The notes under the pieces: model-generated | The model's input: only the letters and a program-made list of their open reading frames with translations | What the model was told of the DNA's origin: nothing | Database searches by the model: none | Shown here: positions 36,042 through 45,629 of the stretch, piece after piece | How the letters are laid out: each line of letters starts with the position of its first letter | Position numbering within the stretch: the stretch's first letter is position 1 | Source of the DNA: Pyrinomonadaceae bacterium | GTDB lineage: Bacteria > Acidobacteriota > Blastocatellia > Pyrinomonadales > Pyrinomonadaceae | Reading direction: 5' to 3' | NCBI GenBank assembly: GCA_021228405.1 | Contig: JAJQRF010000001.1 | Coordinates: 248,001-312,000, forward strand | Length of the DNA: 64,000 bases | Position numbers and translations under genes: made by a program

Positions 36042-37472
36042 TTAAGCTACCGCCACATTCGCCTCCATTTCTTCGCCTTTCGGTCCTAGGATAGTTGCCA
36101 GAATGTTGTATGCGAAAGTGATTATTCCGCCGAACATCAGGAAGCCCGAACCGAGCCGCACGTGCCAGACGGGTTTGAGCGCGACGACCGTATCGATGAA
36201 CGGGATCGCGGGATTATTCCATTGCCAGCCCTGCCAGAAACCGCCGAGCCAAAGCGTCACGAAAAATCCGAGTCCGCCGATTAGGAAAAGCCAGAAGCTC
36301 CAGTTTGCCAAAGCTTCCGAGTAAAGTTTGGTTTTGAAGATCAACGGCACGACGTGATAAGTTCCCGCGATCGCAAAGAACGAAAACGCGCCGAGAACCG
36401 CCATATGCGCGTGCCCGGGAATCCAATCGGTTTTTGAAACGATGGCGTTGACGGCGCGTAAACTGTGCATCGGACCTTGAAAACAGGTCAGCAGGTAAAA
36501 CACCACGCCCGACATCAGAAATTTGAGCGAAACATTTTCACGAAGCTGGTGCCATTGTCCGCGCATCGTCGAAATAAAGTTGTAAACCGCCGCCCAAACC
36601 GGAATCAGAAGCATTACCGAAAAAACAATCGTGATGGTTTGAAGCCATTGTGAGATCGGACCGTGAAGCATATGATGCGCGCCTGTCCAGACATAAACGA
36701 AGGCGAGCGACCAGAAGCCGATCATCGAAAGTTTGTGGCTGTAAAGCGGATTATTTGAAACGCGCGGGATGAAATAATATGCAATCGCCAAGCCGACGGG
36801 AGTAAAGATCAGACCAACCGCATTGTGAACATACATCCAATTCAGATTTGCCTGATTTACGCCCGTCGTGAACAATGTCGCAAAGTTTCCCGTCAGATAA
36901 ACGAACGCCGTCCAGAGAATCGTTCCCATCGCATACCACAACGAAACATACATCGCGTTGTATTTGCGCGTGGCAATCGTTCCGAAAATGTTCGCGCCGA
37001 ACATAATCCAGGCGACGACGACACCAACGTCCAGTAAAGTCGGTAGTTCGGCGTATTCTAAACCCTGATTCCATCCCATCACGAGCGAAACAACCGCGCC
37101 GAGAATGATCGCGTTCCAGAGAATTCCCGTGGCGATGCCAAGCTTTTCGCTCCATAATTTCACCCCGCACAGGCGCGGAACGACGTAGAACATCAATCCC
37201 ATATCAGCCGCGAGAAGCCAGCCGAACAACATTCCGTTGACGTGAAGCGGACGCATTCGCCCGTAAGTCAGATATTGGACGCTTCCGAGAAACGACGGCA
37301 TCGAAAATTTCGCTGCAATAATCAATGCGACAAGTCCGACGATGACGAAATATGAAACCGAACTCGCAATGAAAATCTTTGCGGTCGTGTCATCGTGGAT
37401 CGAATCAGAACGCTTCGCCGCCGGCGCAACAGGGGTTTCGCCTACATTCTGAATAAGTTCTTCTTTTTGCAT
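36042..37472 (-). CDS. ccoN: cbb3-type cytochrome c oxidase subunit I (CcoN/FixN)
   Basis: CcoN (476 aa) is the catalytic subunit with low-spin haem b, high-spin haem b3 and CuB. Twelve membrane helices with the conserved histidines are visible, including GRMRPLHVNGMLFGW, the VHNAVGLIF region and WTGAHHMLHGP (adjacent histidines for CuB). Also present is PGHAHMAVLGAFSFF. It couples oxygen reduction to proton pumping at low oxygen. GGAGG precedes the ATG. It lies directly downstream of the seven-haem cytochrome and the bc-type genes, so the operon can carry electrons from menaquinol to oxygen. Confidence 0.97.
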   Translation of the reverse strand: MQKEELIQNVGETPVAPAAKRSDSIHDDTTAKIFIASSVSYFVIVGLVALIIAAKFSMPSFLGSVQYLTYGRMRPLHVNGMLFGWLLAADMGLMFYVVPRLCGVKLWSEKLGIATGILWNAIILGAVVSLVMGWNQGLEYAELPTLLDVGVVVAWIMFGANIFGTIATRKYNAMYVSLWYAMGTILWTAFVYLTGNFATLFTTGVNQANLNWMYVHNAVGLIFTPVGLAIAYYFIPRVSNNPLYSHKLSMIGFWSLAFVYVWTGAHHMLHGPISQWLQTITIVFSVMLLIPVWAAVYNFISTMRGQWHQLRENVSLKFLMSGVVFYLLTCFQGPMHSLRAVNAIVSKTDWIPGHAHMAVLGAFSFFAIAGTYHVVPLIFKTKLYSEALANWSFWLFLIGGLGFFVTLWLGGFWQGWQWNNPAIPFIDTVVALKPVWHVRLGSGFLMFGGIITFAYNILATILGPKGEEMEANVAVA

Positions 37473-37493
37473 AATAGCCTCCGGTCTTTTTTG

Positions 37494-39338
37494 TTAATGG
37501 CTTGAAACGTAAGCGTTTGCCGCCACCAGATTCTGTTTGTTTTTATTTAAATTTCTTATGTAATTTACGAGATCGCCGACATCGTCCTTCGATAAACCGT
37601 AGTCGATCCACGGCGGCATCGCCGTTCCCTGAACGCCGTAAAGAATCGATTCAAACAATCTTCGGTCATTCGTTCGGGTGACGAATTCGGCATTCAGCAG
37701 ATTGCGCGGGCGCGGCAGAATATCGAGCGAATTCGGACCTTTGCCGTCCGCTTTGCGACCGTGACAACCCGTACAGCGTTGCAGATAAATGCTTTCGCCG
37801 CGTGTCACTGATTCGGGCGACATTGCAACCGGATTTTGTTCGGGAACGTCGCGCTGCTTAATGTCCGTGCGGGTTTCCTTCGTAAAGTTTTGATTGATAT
37901 AGGTCAGCACGTCTTTGATCTGCTGTTCGTTCAAAACTTTTGCCCACGAAGGCATCGAAGTTCCGGGAACGCCGTTTTTGATCGAAGCCGTCAAACGTTC
38001 GTCGGTTTTGCTGCTCATAAATCCGGCGTTGGTAAAATCGCGCGGATACGGGTCGAGATAAGTTGCGATCATTCCGTGCCCGTCGCCTTTTTCGCCGTGA
38101 CAGCGCAGACAGAGATTTTGATAGATTTCCTGCCCGTTACCTGTCGGCGGAACTTTATTCTGCGTCAGCAAATAAGCCGATAACGCTTTGAATTCCGTGT
38201 CGGGAAAACCGAACGACGGCATATTCGAGTCGGGAACGAGTGAGCGCGGATTTTTGAAATGCGCGACCAGCCATTGTTCGTCTTTCATTAAACCTTCAAA
38301 CGAAAGATCGGGCGCGATTCCGCCGTCGAGTTCGCCGAGCTTATGACACGCGGCGCAGGCTCTTTCGGTGAAAAGCTGTCCGCCGTAATTTGCGGAAGTA
38401 TCAGTATTTAGCGTGGTTGGCTGGTTTCCTTCGGTCGGCTGAACCATTGCGGAATTCGATGACGGTTTTTTCAGAGTTGCGCGGTAACGGTCAAGCGTCG
38501 TTTCGGCATAATTGAAACCGCGACGGCTTTTCAGGAAGATCGTCAGGGCTTTTACTTCCTCGTTCGTCAGGTTAAATTTCGGCATAAAAGAAGTTGCGCT
38601 GTTTGCTCGCGGATCGACGATCGATTCGTGAAGGTAATCGATCTTCCATTTCTTGCCGACATCCGAAAGGTCGGGTCCGAGCGTTCCGTTTGAAATTCCC
38701 TCGATGCGGTGGCATCCGTAACAGTTTTTCGATTGGAAAAGCTCGCGTCCTTTGTTGACCATCGGCGTTGCTTTGAAATTCTTTTCCGTGTGGCATTGCG
38801 CGCAGTTCGCTTCCATAAACTCTTTGCCTTTCAATTTATCTTTGAAATCCGCCCGCCAATTTTCCTGCGTGACGTAACCCATCAAAGGATCGTTCCAAAA
38901 TTCGTCTTCGCCGTGTGCATAAAACTCGGTCAAACCGCGTCCCTGCCCGTCGTGACAGACGGTACAGCCCATATCGGAGAACTTGTGGCGGCGTTCCCAG
39001 CGTCCGTCAACTTGTTTATCGCCAAGAGCTTCCGAGTAAGGATGAGTTTTATAAGGATGCGGCGAATTTAAAAAGCGCGGGTCGTCCGATGCAATGTGGC
39101 ACGTCGTGCACCGGTCGACCCGCTCGCTGCCGAACTGCGTCACCATAATTTGTTCGATCTTGGGTGAGCGTCCGGCGAATGTTTCCTTTTCAGCATCGTT
39201 TTTAGCTAAAGTTTTTGCTTGGTCGAAGTAAGATTGCTGATAATTTTCCCATTTATGGAAAAACTGCTGATAAAATACGAATCCGTGGACAACTAAAATT
39301 GCCAAACTTGCAATTGCTAATGATAATCTCATTTTCAT
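37494..39338 (-). CDS. Seven-haem membrane-anchored cytochrome c
   Basis: This 614-aa protein has an N-terminal membrane anchor (about residues 5-26) and seven CxxCH motifs: CTTCH, CTVCH, CAQCH, CYGCH, CAACH, CLRCH and CTGCH. The last four lie in separate mono-haem cytochrome c domains like those of CcoP and bc-complex cytochromes. The first three form an N-terminal multi-haem block. GAGGA precedes the ATG. Encoded between cytochrome b and ccoN, it is well placed to relay electrons from the Rieske/b complex to CcoO, possibly replacing both cytochrome c1 and CcoP. The exact family name is not known to me. Confidence 0.92.
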   Translation of the reverse strand: MKMRLSLAIASLAILVVHGFVFYQQFFHKWENYQQSYFDQAKTLAKNDAEKETFAGRSPKIEQIMVTQFGSERVDRCTTCHIASDDPRFLNSPHPYKTHPYSEALGDKQVDGRWERRHKFSDMGCTVCHDGQGRGLTEFYAHGEDEFWNDPLMGYVTQENWRADFKDKLKGKEFMEANCAQCHTEKNFKATPMVNKGRELFQSKNCYGCHRIEGISNGTLGPDLSDVGKKWKIDYLHESIVDPRANSATSFMPKFNLTNEEVKALTIFLKSRRGFNYAETTLDRYRATLKKPSSNSAMVQPTEGNQPTTLNTDTSANYGGQLFTERACAACHKLGELDGGIAPDLSFEGLMKDEQWLVAHFKNPRSLVPDSNMPSFGFPDTEFKALSAYLLTQNKVPPTGNGQEIYQNLCLRCHGEKGDGHGMIATYLDPYPRDFTNAGFMSSKTDERLTASIKNGVPGTSMPSWAKVLNEQQIKDVLTYINQNFTKETRTDIKQRDVPEQNPVAMSPESVTRGESIYLQRCTGCHGRKADGKGPNSLDILPRPRNLLNAEFVTRTNDRRLFESILYGVQGTAMPPWIDYGLSKDDVGDLVNYIRNLNKNKQNLVAANAYVSSH

Positions 39339-39361
39339 AGCATCAATTCCTCAAATTTGCC

Positions 39362-40669
39362 CTAGAACGGCGATACAAACTCCCAGTTTTGACCACGGAA
39401 AAACGTTCCGATGATGATGAGCAGAATATTCACGACAACAAAGATCAAAAACAGTGTGTTCGCCAAGAGGCGTTCCTTCGCAAACCATTTGCCGACACCC
39501 TTCTTTCCGCGGTCGATATACGGAACGAGCATTAAAATAATGACTTCGATCGCCGGAATGCCGACTCCGCCCCAGAAAGCCGAATAACTGACCTGTTCCT
39601 GAAGTCCGAGAAAATACCACGGAGCTTTTGCCGGATTTGGCGGATGCAGAACGTTGACGGGTTCTTCGAGCGGCGCGTTGAAATATGCGGAAACAAGCAC
39701 GACACCCGCGACCGTCAGCACGAACACGAAAAGCTCGGCAAGCAAAAGATTCGGATAACTGAAAACCGTATTGTCGGGAACGTTTCCGACTTTCGTAAAC
39801 GGTCCGCGCACCAATCCCTGAATGCCGTAACGCGCTTTTGAAAGAAAGTTTAACTGCGGTTGTTCGATCGTTGCGGGCATCACGTTTGCGGCAACGGCAG
39901 GCATCGGAGTAATGACAATATCCGCGTCGTCAGGGCGCGAAAGTCCGCCGTCTTTGCGGATGCGCCAGAAATGAATCGCCACCATTCCCGTCATCACTAA
40001 CGGCAAAACCGCGACGTGCAAAACGTAGAATCTGAGCAATGCTTCCTGTCCGACAGCCGTATCGCCGAGCAGTAAAAATCGCATCTGTTCGCCGACAACA
40101 GGCGCGTAACCCGCGATCGCCGTTCCGACCGTGATCGCCCAAAATGCGAGTTGATCCCACGGCAGCAAATATCCCGTAAAACTCGAAAAAAGCGTCAAGA
40201 GAAACAAACCGACACCGAGAACCCAGTTGAATTCGCGCGGTTTTTTATATGAACCCGTGAAAAATACGCGGCACATATGGAGAAAAACCGCCGCGACCAT
40301 TCCGTGTGCCGACCAGCGGTGCATATTTCGCAGGAAAACGCCGAAAGCGACCGAACCGCGTAAATCCAGCATTCGGTCATAGGCTTGCGTCGTGGACGGA
40401 ACGTAATAAAACATCAGCAAAACGCCCGTTACCGACAAGATCATAAACAGAAACAGGCTCATCAATCCCAAACCCATCGTGAACCACGGTTTCAGCGTGT
40501 GTTTATGAACCTTGACGGGGTGCATATGCAGAAAGAAGTTGGTAAAGCTTGTTTTCGATCTGCCGAGGTCGGTATGCGGTAAATTATTGCGGAAAACCGA
40601 ATCCCAGATTGCTTTCGGCATCTCCGTGACCGTGTTTAAAAAATTGTTCTTTTGATTATTCTTGCTCAT
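39362..40669 (-). CDS. Cytochrome b of a menaquinol:cytochrome c reductase (bc type)
   Basis: This 435-aa protein combines the cytochrome b N-terminal four-helix core with a C-terminal subunit IV-like part in one chain. The core has the haem-ligand histidines in [10 protein letters not shown] and the later [11 protein letters not shown]. The quinol-site motif reads A-P-W-Y-F instead of P-E-W-Y, a change seen in menaquinol-oxidising complexes. The ATG at 40669 overlaps the Rieske stop (ATGA), and the N-terminus is a polar 60-residue extension. With the upstream Rieske protein and downstream seven-haem cytochrome, it forms a complete reductase. Confidence 0.94.
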   Translation of the reverse strand: MSKNNQKNNFLNTVTEMPKAIWDSVFRNNLPHTDLGRSKTSFTNFFLHMHPVKVHKHTLKPWFTMGLGLMSLFLFMILSVTGVLLMFYYVPSTTQAYDRMLDLRGSVAFGVFLRNMHRWSAHGMVAAVFLHMCRVFFTGSYKKPREFNWVLGVGLFLLTLFSSFTGYLLPWDQLAFWAITVGTAIAGYAPVVGEQMRFLLLGDTAVGQEALLRFYVLHVAVLPLVMTGMVAIHFWRIRKDGGLSRPDDADIVITPMPAVAANVMPATIEQPQLNFLSKARYGIQGLVRGPFTKVGNVPDNTVFSYPNLLLAELFVFVLTVAGVVLVSAYFNAPLEEPVNVLHPPNPAKAPWYFLGLQEQVSYSAFWGGVGIPAIEVIILMLVPYIDRGKKGVGKWFAKERLLANTLFLIFVVVNILLIIIGTFFRGQNWEFVSPF

Positions 40670-41151
40670 ACCGTAAACCATTTTCCCGATTCGATTTCCT
40701 TTCCTTTGTCCACTTCCAGTTCGCCGTTCGGAGCCAGCGAAAGTTCATACCACGGCAAAGGTTTCGGAGCCGGTCCGCCCGTCACGTTTCCGTCCTGGTC
40801 AAAGCGCGAACCGTGACACGGACACGCGAAACCCGTATCCGCAACACCGACGATGCAACCCAGATGCGTGCAAACGACCGAGATCGCCGCCATTTTGTCG
40901 CCTTCGCGGATGACCGCAACTTTTTGGTCGCCGAGCGCGATGCGCGTTCCGGGCGGAAACTGTTCGGGCGTGCCGATCGCAAAACGCGTCGGTTTTCCGT
41001 AAGTTGCCCGCGGTTTGATAAACACGAGATTTGAAACAATGCTGACAATTGCCGAGCCGAACAAACCCATACTCGTCAGCCACGCTAAAACTTTTCTTCT
41101 CGAAACGGGTTCGCCCGATTCGACTTCCTGAGCGTTGTGCTTATCGCTCAT
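40666..41151 (-). CDS. Rieske iron-sulfur protein
   Basis: This 161-aa Rieske protein carries the 2Fe-2S ligand boxes CTHLGC (about residues 95-100) and CPCHGSRFD (about 111-119), needed for quinol oxidation. The N-terminus has a twin-arginine signal (SRRKVLAW) followed by one membrane anchor, so the folded cluster domain is exported by Tat and stays tethered. It overlaps both neighbours: the CcoS-like gene upstream by 11 bases and cytochrome b downstream by four. Translation of the set is therefore likely coupled. Confidence 0.96.
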   Translation of the reverse strand: MSDKHNAQEVESGEPVSRRKVLAWLTSMGLFGSAIVSIVSNLVFIKPRATYGKPTRFAIGTPEQFPPGTRIALGDQKVAVIREGDKMAAISVVCTHLGCIVGVADTGFACPCHGSRFDQDGNVTGGPAPKPLPWYELSLAPNGELEVDKGKEIESGKWFTV

Positions 41152-41326
41152 AGTCCGTTTCCTCCTCGATTTGGTCGATCATTTCTTCAAGATCAGACCA
41201 AAATACTTGATATTTGGTGTCTTCGATGTCGCGGAAATAATCTTGCTTAACGGCAAAAACGAAGATCAGTGCCGCGCCTGCGCCCATTAAAAGACTTGCA
41301 ATAATGGCTATCCAAGTTAATGTCAT
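41141..41326 (-). CDS. ccoS: cbb3 oxidase maturation-type small protein (CcoS-like)
   Basis: This 61-aa protein has one membrane helix (about residues 3-24). It is followed by [20 protein letters not shown], which matches the CcoS pattern of a helix, then an aromatic/acidic Q-F-D-D-L-E-like segment and K-Y-R. CcoS helps insert cofactors into CcoN. The ATG at 41326 was chosen over a TTG two codons upstream. It is the first gene of the 14-kb respiratory operon and overlaps the Rieske gene. The tail is longer and more acidic than usual, so the symbol is tentative. Confidence 0.7.
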   Translation of the reverse strand: MTLTWIAIIASLLMGAGAALIFVFAVKQDYFRDIEDTKYQVFWSDLEEMIDQIEEETDYER

Positions 41327-41401
41327 ACTCAAGACCTTTCCGAAATGCCTGAGAAATGTTTCACAAGCGGAAAAATAAATCTGTCCGCTCCGAAAAATTT
41401 C

Positions 41402-41803
41402 CTAATTGTTTTTATTAAAATCTGCGATCGTTTTTTCTTTCAGCAAAGTCACCAATTCTTCACGCATCCGCTTCCAGTCCTTGCAAACCGGGCACTGATC
41501 GCCGTCGTCCTGCGAACGGCATAAAATACATTCATCGAGATACGGATCGTGGTCTAAAACTCTGAAAACGTCCCACAGAGTTATCATTTGCGGGTCGCGT
41601 GCCAACAAATAACCGCCGTGAATCCCTTTGACCGAACGAACAATGCGATGTCGGCGCAGTTCGCCGAGCAGTTTTCTCAAATAAACGGGCGGAATCTTTT
41701 CGCTGTCGGCAATTTCGGACAAACCGCATAAACTCAGGTCGGAACGCCGCGCCAAATGCGCCAAGGCTCTGATTCCATATCCGGTTGCTTTTGAAAAAAC
41801 CAT
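41402..41803 (-). CDS. Rrf2-family transcriptional regulator with two CxxC pairs
   Basis: Rrf2 proteins are winged-helix regulators that usually sense iron-sulfur status, NO or redox. This 133-aa member has the N-terminal winged helix (about residues 2-70; GIRALAHLARR, VRSVKGIHGGYLLAR). Four cysteines are arranged as C92-x2-C95 and C104-x2-C107, one more than the usual three-cysteine cluster, so metal or Fe-S binding is likely but of a different layout. It is transcribed toward the respiratory operon and starts 217 bases from the divergent PAS-LuxR gene. Control of the bc/cbb3 genes is inferred from position. Confidence 0.9.
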   Translation of the reverse strand: MVFSKATGYGIRALAHLARRSDLSLCGLSEIADSEKIPPVYLRKLLGELRRHRIVRSVKGIHGGYLLARDPQMITLWDVFRVLDHDPYLDECILCRSQDDGDQCPVCKDWKRMREELVTLLKEKTIADFNKNN

Positions 41804-42020
41804 TCAGCTTGTTACCTTGTCGAAATGTTACTTCTTTGTCCCATTTACATATTTGCGTTAAACGAAAATTTGGACAATAATCATTTCGCATCATTTTTTT
41901 GATTAATCTGACCAAAAAAACAACCTAAATCTAACGAACTGTTGAAGGATTAATTTTTGGAACTTTTGAAAATTAACTGTTTTACTTTCACGGAAGTTTT
42001 CCGTTCGATTTTTTGTTTGA
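41804..42020. promoter_or_regulatory. Divergent promoter region between the Rrf2 and PAS-LuxR regulators
   Basis: This 217-base A/T-rich gap must contain the start signals of both divergent regulator genes. I see no clean -35/-10 pair on either strand and no long palindrome. It has no coding potential. Confidence 0.4.
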
Positions 42021-42683
42021 ATGAGAATTAGCGAGATAAAAGAATTGGTTGAGGGAACGGCGGACGCGGCGTTTGCGCTCGATCCGCAAGGCGCAGTGAC
42101 GGCGTGGAATCGCGCCGCCGTCGAGCTTTTCGGCATCAGCGAAGCCGACGCAATGGGTAAACATTGCCGCGAAGTGGTCAAAGGAATGGACGAATGCGGT
42201 CACGCCTGCACCGAAAATTGCATAATTCGTCAACGCGCTCAAAATCGACAGCTCGTTCACAATTACGATCTACAAGTTCAAACCAAAAACAAACGCGAAT
42301 GGTTTAATTTTTCGGTTTTGATCGTTAACGAAGTCAAATCGACCAATCCTTACACGATTCACATTGCCCGCCGCGCCGATCTGCAAAAACGTTTCGAGAT
42401 TTTGATGCGCGATTTCGTCGTTCAGCAAACGAGTCTGCCCGAAGTAAATATGGGCGAAATCCTGTCCGCCAAAAACTCGCCGACAAACTCTGTCGATCTG
42501 AGCAAACGTGAGATCGAAATCCTCAAACATCTTGCCAAAGGAACGAAAACCGCCGCGCTTGCCGAAAAATTATTTATCAGCCGCACGACTGTGAACAATC
42601 ATATTCAGCATATTTTGAAGAAACTCAATGCGCATTCACGCCTCGAAGCCGTCCGCCGCGCCGAGCAAGCCGGATTAATTTAG
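42021..42683 (+). CDS. PAS-LuxR transcriptional regulator with a four-cysteine cluster
   Basis: This 220-aa protein joins one PAS domain (residues about 5-120) to a C-terminal LuxR-type DNA-binding helix-turn-helix (about 158-218; LSKREIEIL, then ISRTTVNNHIQHILKKLNAHSR). The PAS domain carries C49, C59, C63 and C67 in the helix-rich part, which suggests a metal or Fe-S cofactor or a thiol switch. It lacks a receiver domain, so it probably senses directly and not through a kinase. It diverges from the Rrf2 gene at the head of the respiratory operon, so a paired redox or gas-sensing role is plausible. Confidence 0.88.
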   Translation: MRISEIKELVEGTADAAFALDPQGAVTAWNRAAVELFGISEADAMGKHCREVVKGMDECGHACTENCIIRQRAQNRQLVHNYDLQVQTKNKREWFNFSVLIVNEVKSTNPYTIHIARRADLQKRFEILMRDFVVQQTSLPEVNMGEILSAKNSPTNSVDLSKREIEILKHLAKGTKTAALAEKLFISRTTVNNHIQHILKKLNAHSRLEAVRRAEQAGLI

Positions 42684-42716
42684 GCAACGCCATACAAAAA
42701 TATTCGGTATTTTAGC

Positions 42717-42745
42717 TTGACAGTAAAGCTAAACAGGAATATATT
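42717..42745 (+). promoter_or_regulatory. Strong sigma-70 promoter for the efflux operon
   Basis: TTGACA (42717-42722), a 17-base spacer and TATATT (42740-42745) form a near-consensus promoter. The ATG of the DUF2892 gene is 50 bases downstream of the -10 element. Confidence 0.8.
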
Positions 42746-42750
42746 TTTCT

Positions 42751-42780
42751 TAACTATATAACTAGATAATTATTTAGTTA
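42751..42780. promoter_or_regulatory. Imperfect palindrome at the start site of the efflux operon
   Basis: A 30-base A/T palindrome runs from TAACTA at 42751 to TAGTTA at 42780, with most inner positions also paired. It begins about six bases after the -10 box, so a bound repressor would block initiation. No regulator gene of the efflux locus is adjacent; the nearest is the PAS-LuxR gene just upstream. Confidence 0.5.
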
Positions 42781-42794
42781 TTCAAAAAGCATTT

Positions 42795-42992
42795 ATGACA
42801 GTAGAAAGATTATTATTCAGAATCGCCGGAAGTTTTATCGTCATCAGCGTCGCTTTGGGATATTTCGTAAGCCCGTATTTTTATTTGTTTACGACATTTG
42901 TCGGGCTGAATATGTTTCAATTTTCGTTCTCAAACTTTTGCCCGATGATTAGTGTCATTAAATTTTTCGGTTTTGTCGAAAAGAACGTGTAA
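42795..42992 (+). CDS. DUF2892 membrane protein (YgaP-like)
   Basis: This 65-aa protein matches the DUF2892 family: one compact pair of hydrophobic segments (about residues 8-28 and 30-48) with the typical R-I-x-G-x-F, N-x-F-Q-F-x-x-x-x-x-C-P pattern near the end. In other bacteria this domain is fused or adjacent to rhodanese domains and is linked to sulfur or metal stress; the C-P motif holds its single conserved cysteine. It is the first gene of the operon with tolC, adaptor and RND permease. The function is unknown. Confidence 0.85.
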   Translation: MTVERLLFRIAGSFIVISVALGYFVSPYFYLFTTFVGLNMFQFSFSNFCPMISVIKFFGFVEKNV

Positions 42993-42999
42993 TTTTCAA

Positions 43000-44391
43000 A
43001 TGTGCAGAAGGCTATTAAAATTTCCCATCCACGAAAAATTGCTTTTGCAGTTGATTTTGCCGGTGTTTTTCGGCTTTTCGGTCAGTTCTGCGACGTTTGC
43101 TCAAAACATTTTTCCGCCTAAACTAACGCTCGAACGAGCCGTCGAAACCGTCATTCAAAACAACCCGCAAACGCGAATGTCGGACGCGGGAATCAAGCTC
43201 GCTGAAGCGAAAATTGCCGAAGTAAAAACCGGAAAAAGTCCTTTCGTGAACTTTACGCAAACCGCAATAAGAAGCAACAATCCTGTCTTCGTATTCGGTT
43301 CATTACTCGAACAGGGTCGCTTCGGCGCGTCCGATTTTGCGCTGAACGCGCTCAATCATCCGGGCGGTTTGAATAATTTTCGGTCGGTCGTCAGCATTCA
43401 AAAAACGCTTTTCGACCAGAAACAAACGAGTTCACGCATCACTCAAGCGAATATCGTAAAAAATCAAGCGGAATTGAATGCCGAATTTACACGTCAAAAT
43501 TTAAGATTTGCGGTTATAAAACAATTTTACGGGACGATTCTCGCGCAGGAACAGGTCAAAGTCAGCACCGATGCGCTCAAGGCGGTGGAAGCGAACCGCA
43601 AGAAGGCAAAAGATTTAGCGGAAGTCGGGATGACGACCGAAGCCGATTATCTAGCCGCCGAAGTTGAATATGCCAACACCGAACAGCAAAAGCTCGAAGC
43701 GGAAAGCAATCTGATCGTTTCACTTTCAACGTTGAATATTTTGCTCGGTTCAAAGCCTGAAATCGATTACGAATTTAACGCAAATTTGCAGGAAAGATAT
43801 TTTCAGGTTGAAGATCAGGAAAATCTATTGCGGCTTGCCTTTGAAAATCGCGCCGATTTTCAAAAAGCGATTCTGGCGGTTCAGAATTCCGCCGAACAGA
43901 CTAAAGCCCTGAAAAACACGAAGCTTCCGCGTGTCGATACGTTTGCGAAATACGGTTACAGTTCGCCGTATATCGTCAACGGAAGCGCGGATTACACGGT
44001 CGGCGTGAGCCTGAATTACACGCTTTACGATGCCGGAAGAAAAGCGCGAATCGAGCAGACGACTTCCGCCGAAATGATTGCCGAAGCCGAAAAGGAAAAT
44101 CTTGCGAATCAGATTCGTCTGGAAGTTATTAAAAGTTATCAAAATTATCAAACTTCTCGCGCCAAAATTCAGGTTTCGATCAAATCGATCAAGCAAGCCG
44201 AAGAAGCTTTAAGAATCATTCAGGATCGTTATAAATTCGGCGTTTCGACGATCACGGAAGTTTTGCGGGCGGAGAACGCTCTGGTTCGCGCCAGGCAAAA
44301 TCTGCTGTCGGCGCGGCACGATTATTATGTTGCGTTCGCCTCGATCTTGCTGGCGACGGGAAGATTGACCGATGTCCGCGCTTTCGATTAA
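43000..44391 (+). CDS. TolC-family outer membrane efflux protein
   Basis: This 463-aa protein forms the outer membrane channel of a tripartite exporter. After a signal peptide (about residues 9-33, ending FAQ) come two repeats of the long helical hairpin and beta-strand pattern of TolC/OEP. These include L-x-x-A-V-x-x-x-I-x-x-N-P near the N-terminus and R-Y-K-F-G-V-S-T-I-T-E-V-L-R-A near the C-terminus. The ATG at 43000 avoids overlap with the DUF2892 gene; a GTG at 42952 is also in frame. The final bases overlap the adaptor frame, and the three efflux genes are in the usual order. Confidence 0.92.
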   Translation: MCRRLLKFPIHEKLLLQLILPVFFGFSVSSATFAQNIFPPKLTLERAVETVIQNNPQTRMSDAGIKLAEAKIAEVKTGKSPFVNFTQTAIRSNNPVFVFGSLLEQGRFGASDFALNALNHPGGLNNFRSVVSIQKTLFDQKQTSSRITQANIVKNQAELNAEFTRQNLRFAVIKQFYGTILAQEQVKVSTDALKAVEANRKKAKDLAEVGMTTEADYLAAEVEYANTEQQKLEAESNLIVSLSTLNILLGSKPEIDYEFNANLQERYFQVEDQENLLRLAFENRADFQKAILAVQNSAEQTKALKNTKLPRVDTFAKYGYSSPYIVNGSADYTVGVSLNYTLYDAGRKARIEQTTSAEMIAEAEKENLANQIRLEVIKSYQNYQTSRAKIQVSIKSIKQAEEALRIIQDRYKFGVSTITEVLRAENALVRARQNLLSARHDYYVAFASILLATGRLTDVRAFD

Positions 44392-44425
44392 AAAAATGCG
44401 AAGAACAGCAAAAAGCGGTAAAAAT

Positions 44426-45625
44426 ATGAAAGTAAATTTTGCCTTGATTACATTGATCTTAAGTCTGATGGTTTTAGCGAACGCGTGCGCCGTAAAAGAA
44501 GAAACCGCGCCGATAAGCGTTCCGTTAACGGAAGCGTTAAATGTTCCGATTATGAAGGTTACGGTCGGTTCGATGGAAAATTTCTACCAAGCGACCGGAA
44601 CCGTCAAAGCGAAAACGACGACACAAATTTCAGCCAATATGATGGGCAGAATCGTTTCGTTTCCTGTTGCCGAAGGCGATTATGTTTCACGCGGTCAAAC
44701 TTTGGTCGGAATCGACAATCGTGAAAGCCAGACACAATTGCAGAAAGCGAACGCCGGATTGAAAGAAGCGCAAGCCGCGCTCGTCGAGATCGATAGATCG
44801 GTCGTTGCCGCCAACGCCGCCGTCAAAACCGCCGAAGCAAACCGCGTTTTAGCTGAACAGACATTCGCACGTTACAAAGAGCTTTACGAACGAAGATCGG
44901 CAAGCGGACAGGAATTTGACGAAGCGGAATCGCGTTTGAAAACGGCAACTTCCGAAGTCGAACGCGCCAAAGCCTCGGTGCAGACGATTCTTTCCAAAAA
45001 ACAACAAATTAACGCCAGAATCGAACAGGCAAAAGCCGACATCGCAGGAACGAAAGTTTATGAAGGTTATGGAAAAATAGTTTCGCCCGTTGCGGGTGTC
45101 GTCGTCAAAAAACTCGCGGAACAAGGCGCGGTCGCTTCGCCCGGCGTTCCGTTGCTTTCGATCGAAGACAGTTCGCAATATCGGCTCGAAGCCGCTGTCG
45201 AAGAATCGAATTCAAAACTCGTCAGGATCGGAAATCGTGTCAATGTGCAGATCGACGCAATCGGCGGCGGTGAATTTCCGGGCGTTGTTTCAGAAGTTGT
45301 GCCGTCAGCTGACGCTTCGAGCAGAAGTCTGACGGTGAAGATCGATCTTCCTGCAAATCCTTTATTGAGAACAGGTTTATACGGTTTGGCACGTTTTCCT
45401 GTGGCAGGGAAACAATCGATCTCGGTTCCACAAACGGCGATAGTTCAGCGCGGACAATTGACGGGAGTTTTCGCGGTTACGATGGACGGAACCACCCAAT
45501 TTCGGATTGTCACGACGGGAAAAACTGCGGGCGGTGCGGTTGAAATACTTTCAGGACTTTCGGAAGGCGACGAATTTATTTCGGCTGATGTCAGCCGTGT
45601 GAGCGACGGCTTAAAGGTCAGGTAA
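44426..45625 (+). CDS. RND efflux periplasmic adaptor (membrane fusion lipoprotein)
   Basis: This 399-aa membrane fusion protein links the RND pump to TolC. The signal peptide ends in a lipobox LANAC, so it is lipid-anchored. A lipoyl half-motif ([18 protein letters not shown]) is followed by a coiled-coil hairpin (about residues 100-200). The second lipoyl half ([17 protein letters not shown]) and beta-barrel domains complete it. Start codons at 44372 and 44396 are also in frame, but only 44426 places the lipoprotein signal at the N-terminus. Confidence 0.92.
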   Translation: MKVNFALITLILSLMVLANACAVKEETAPISVPLTEALNVPIMKVTVGSMENFYQATGTVKAKTTTQISANMMGRIVSFPVAEGDYVSRGQTLVGIDNRESQTQLQKANAGLKEAQAALVEIDRSVVAANAAVKTAEANRVLAEQTFARYKELYERRSASGQEFDEAESRLKTATSEVERAKASVQTILSKKQQINARIEQAKADIAGTKVYEGYGKIVSPVAGVVVKKLAEQGAVASPGVPLLSIEDSSQYRLEAAVEESNSKLVRIGNRVNVQIDAIGGGEFPGVVSEVVPSADASSRSLTVKIDLPANPLLRTGLYGLARFPVAGKQSISVPQTAIVQRGQLTGVFAVTMDGTTQFRIVTTGKTAGGAVEILSGLSEGDEFISADVSRVSDGLKVR

Positions 45626-45629
45626 AAGT

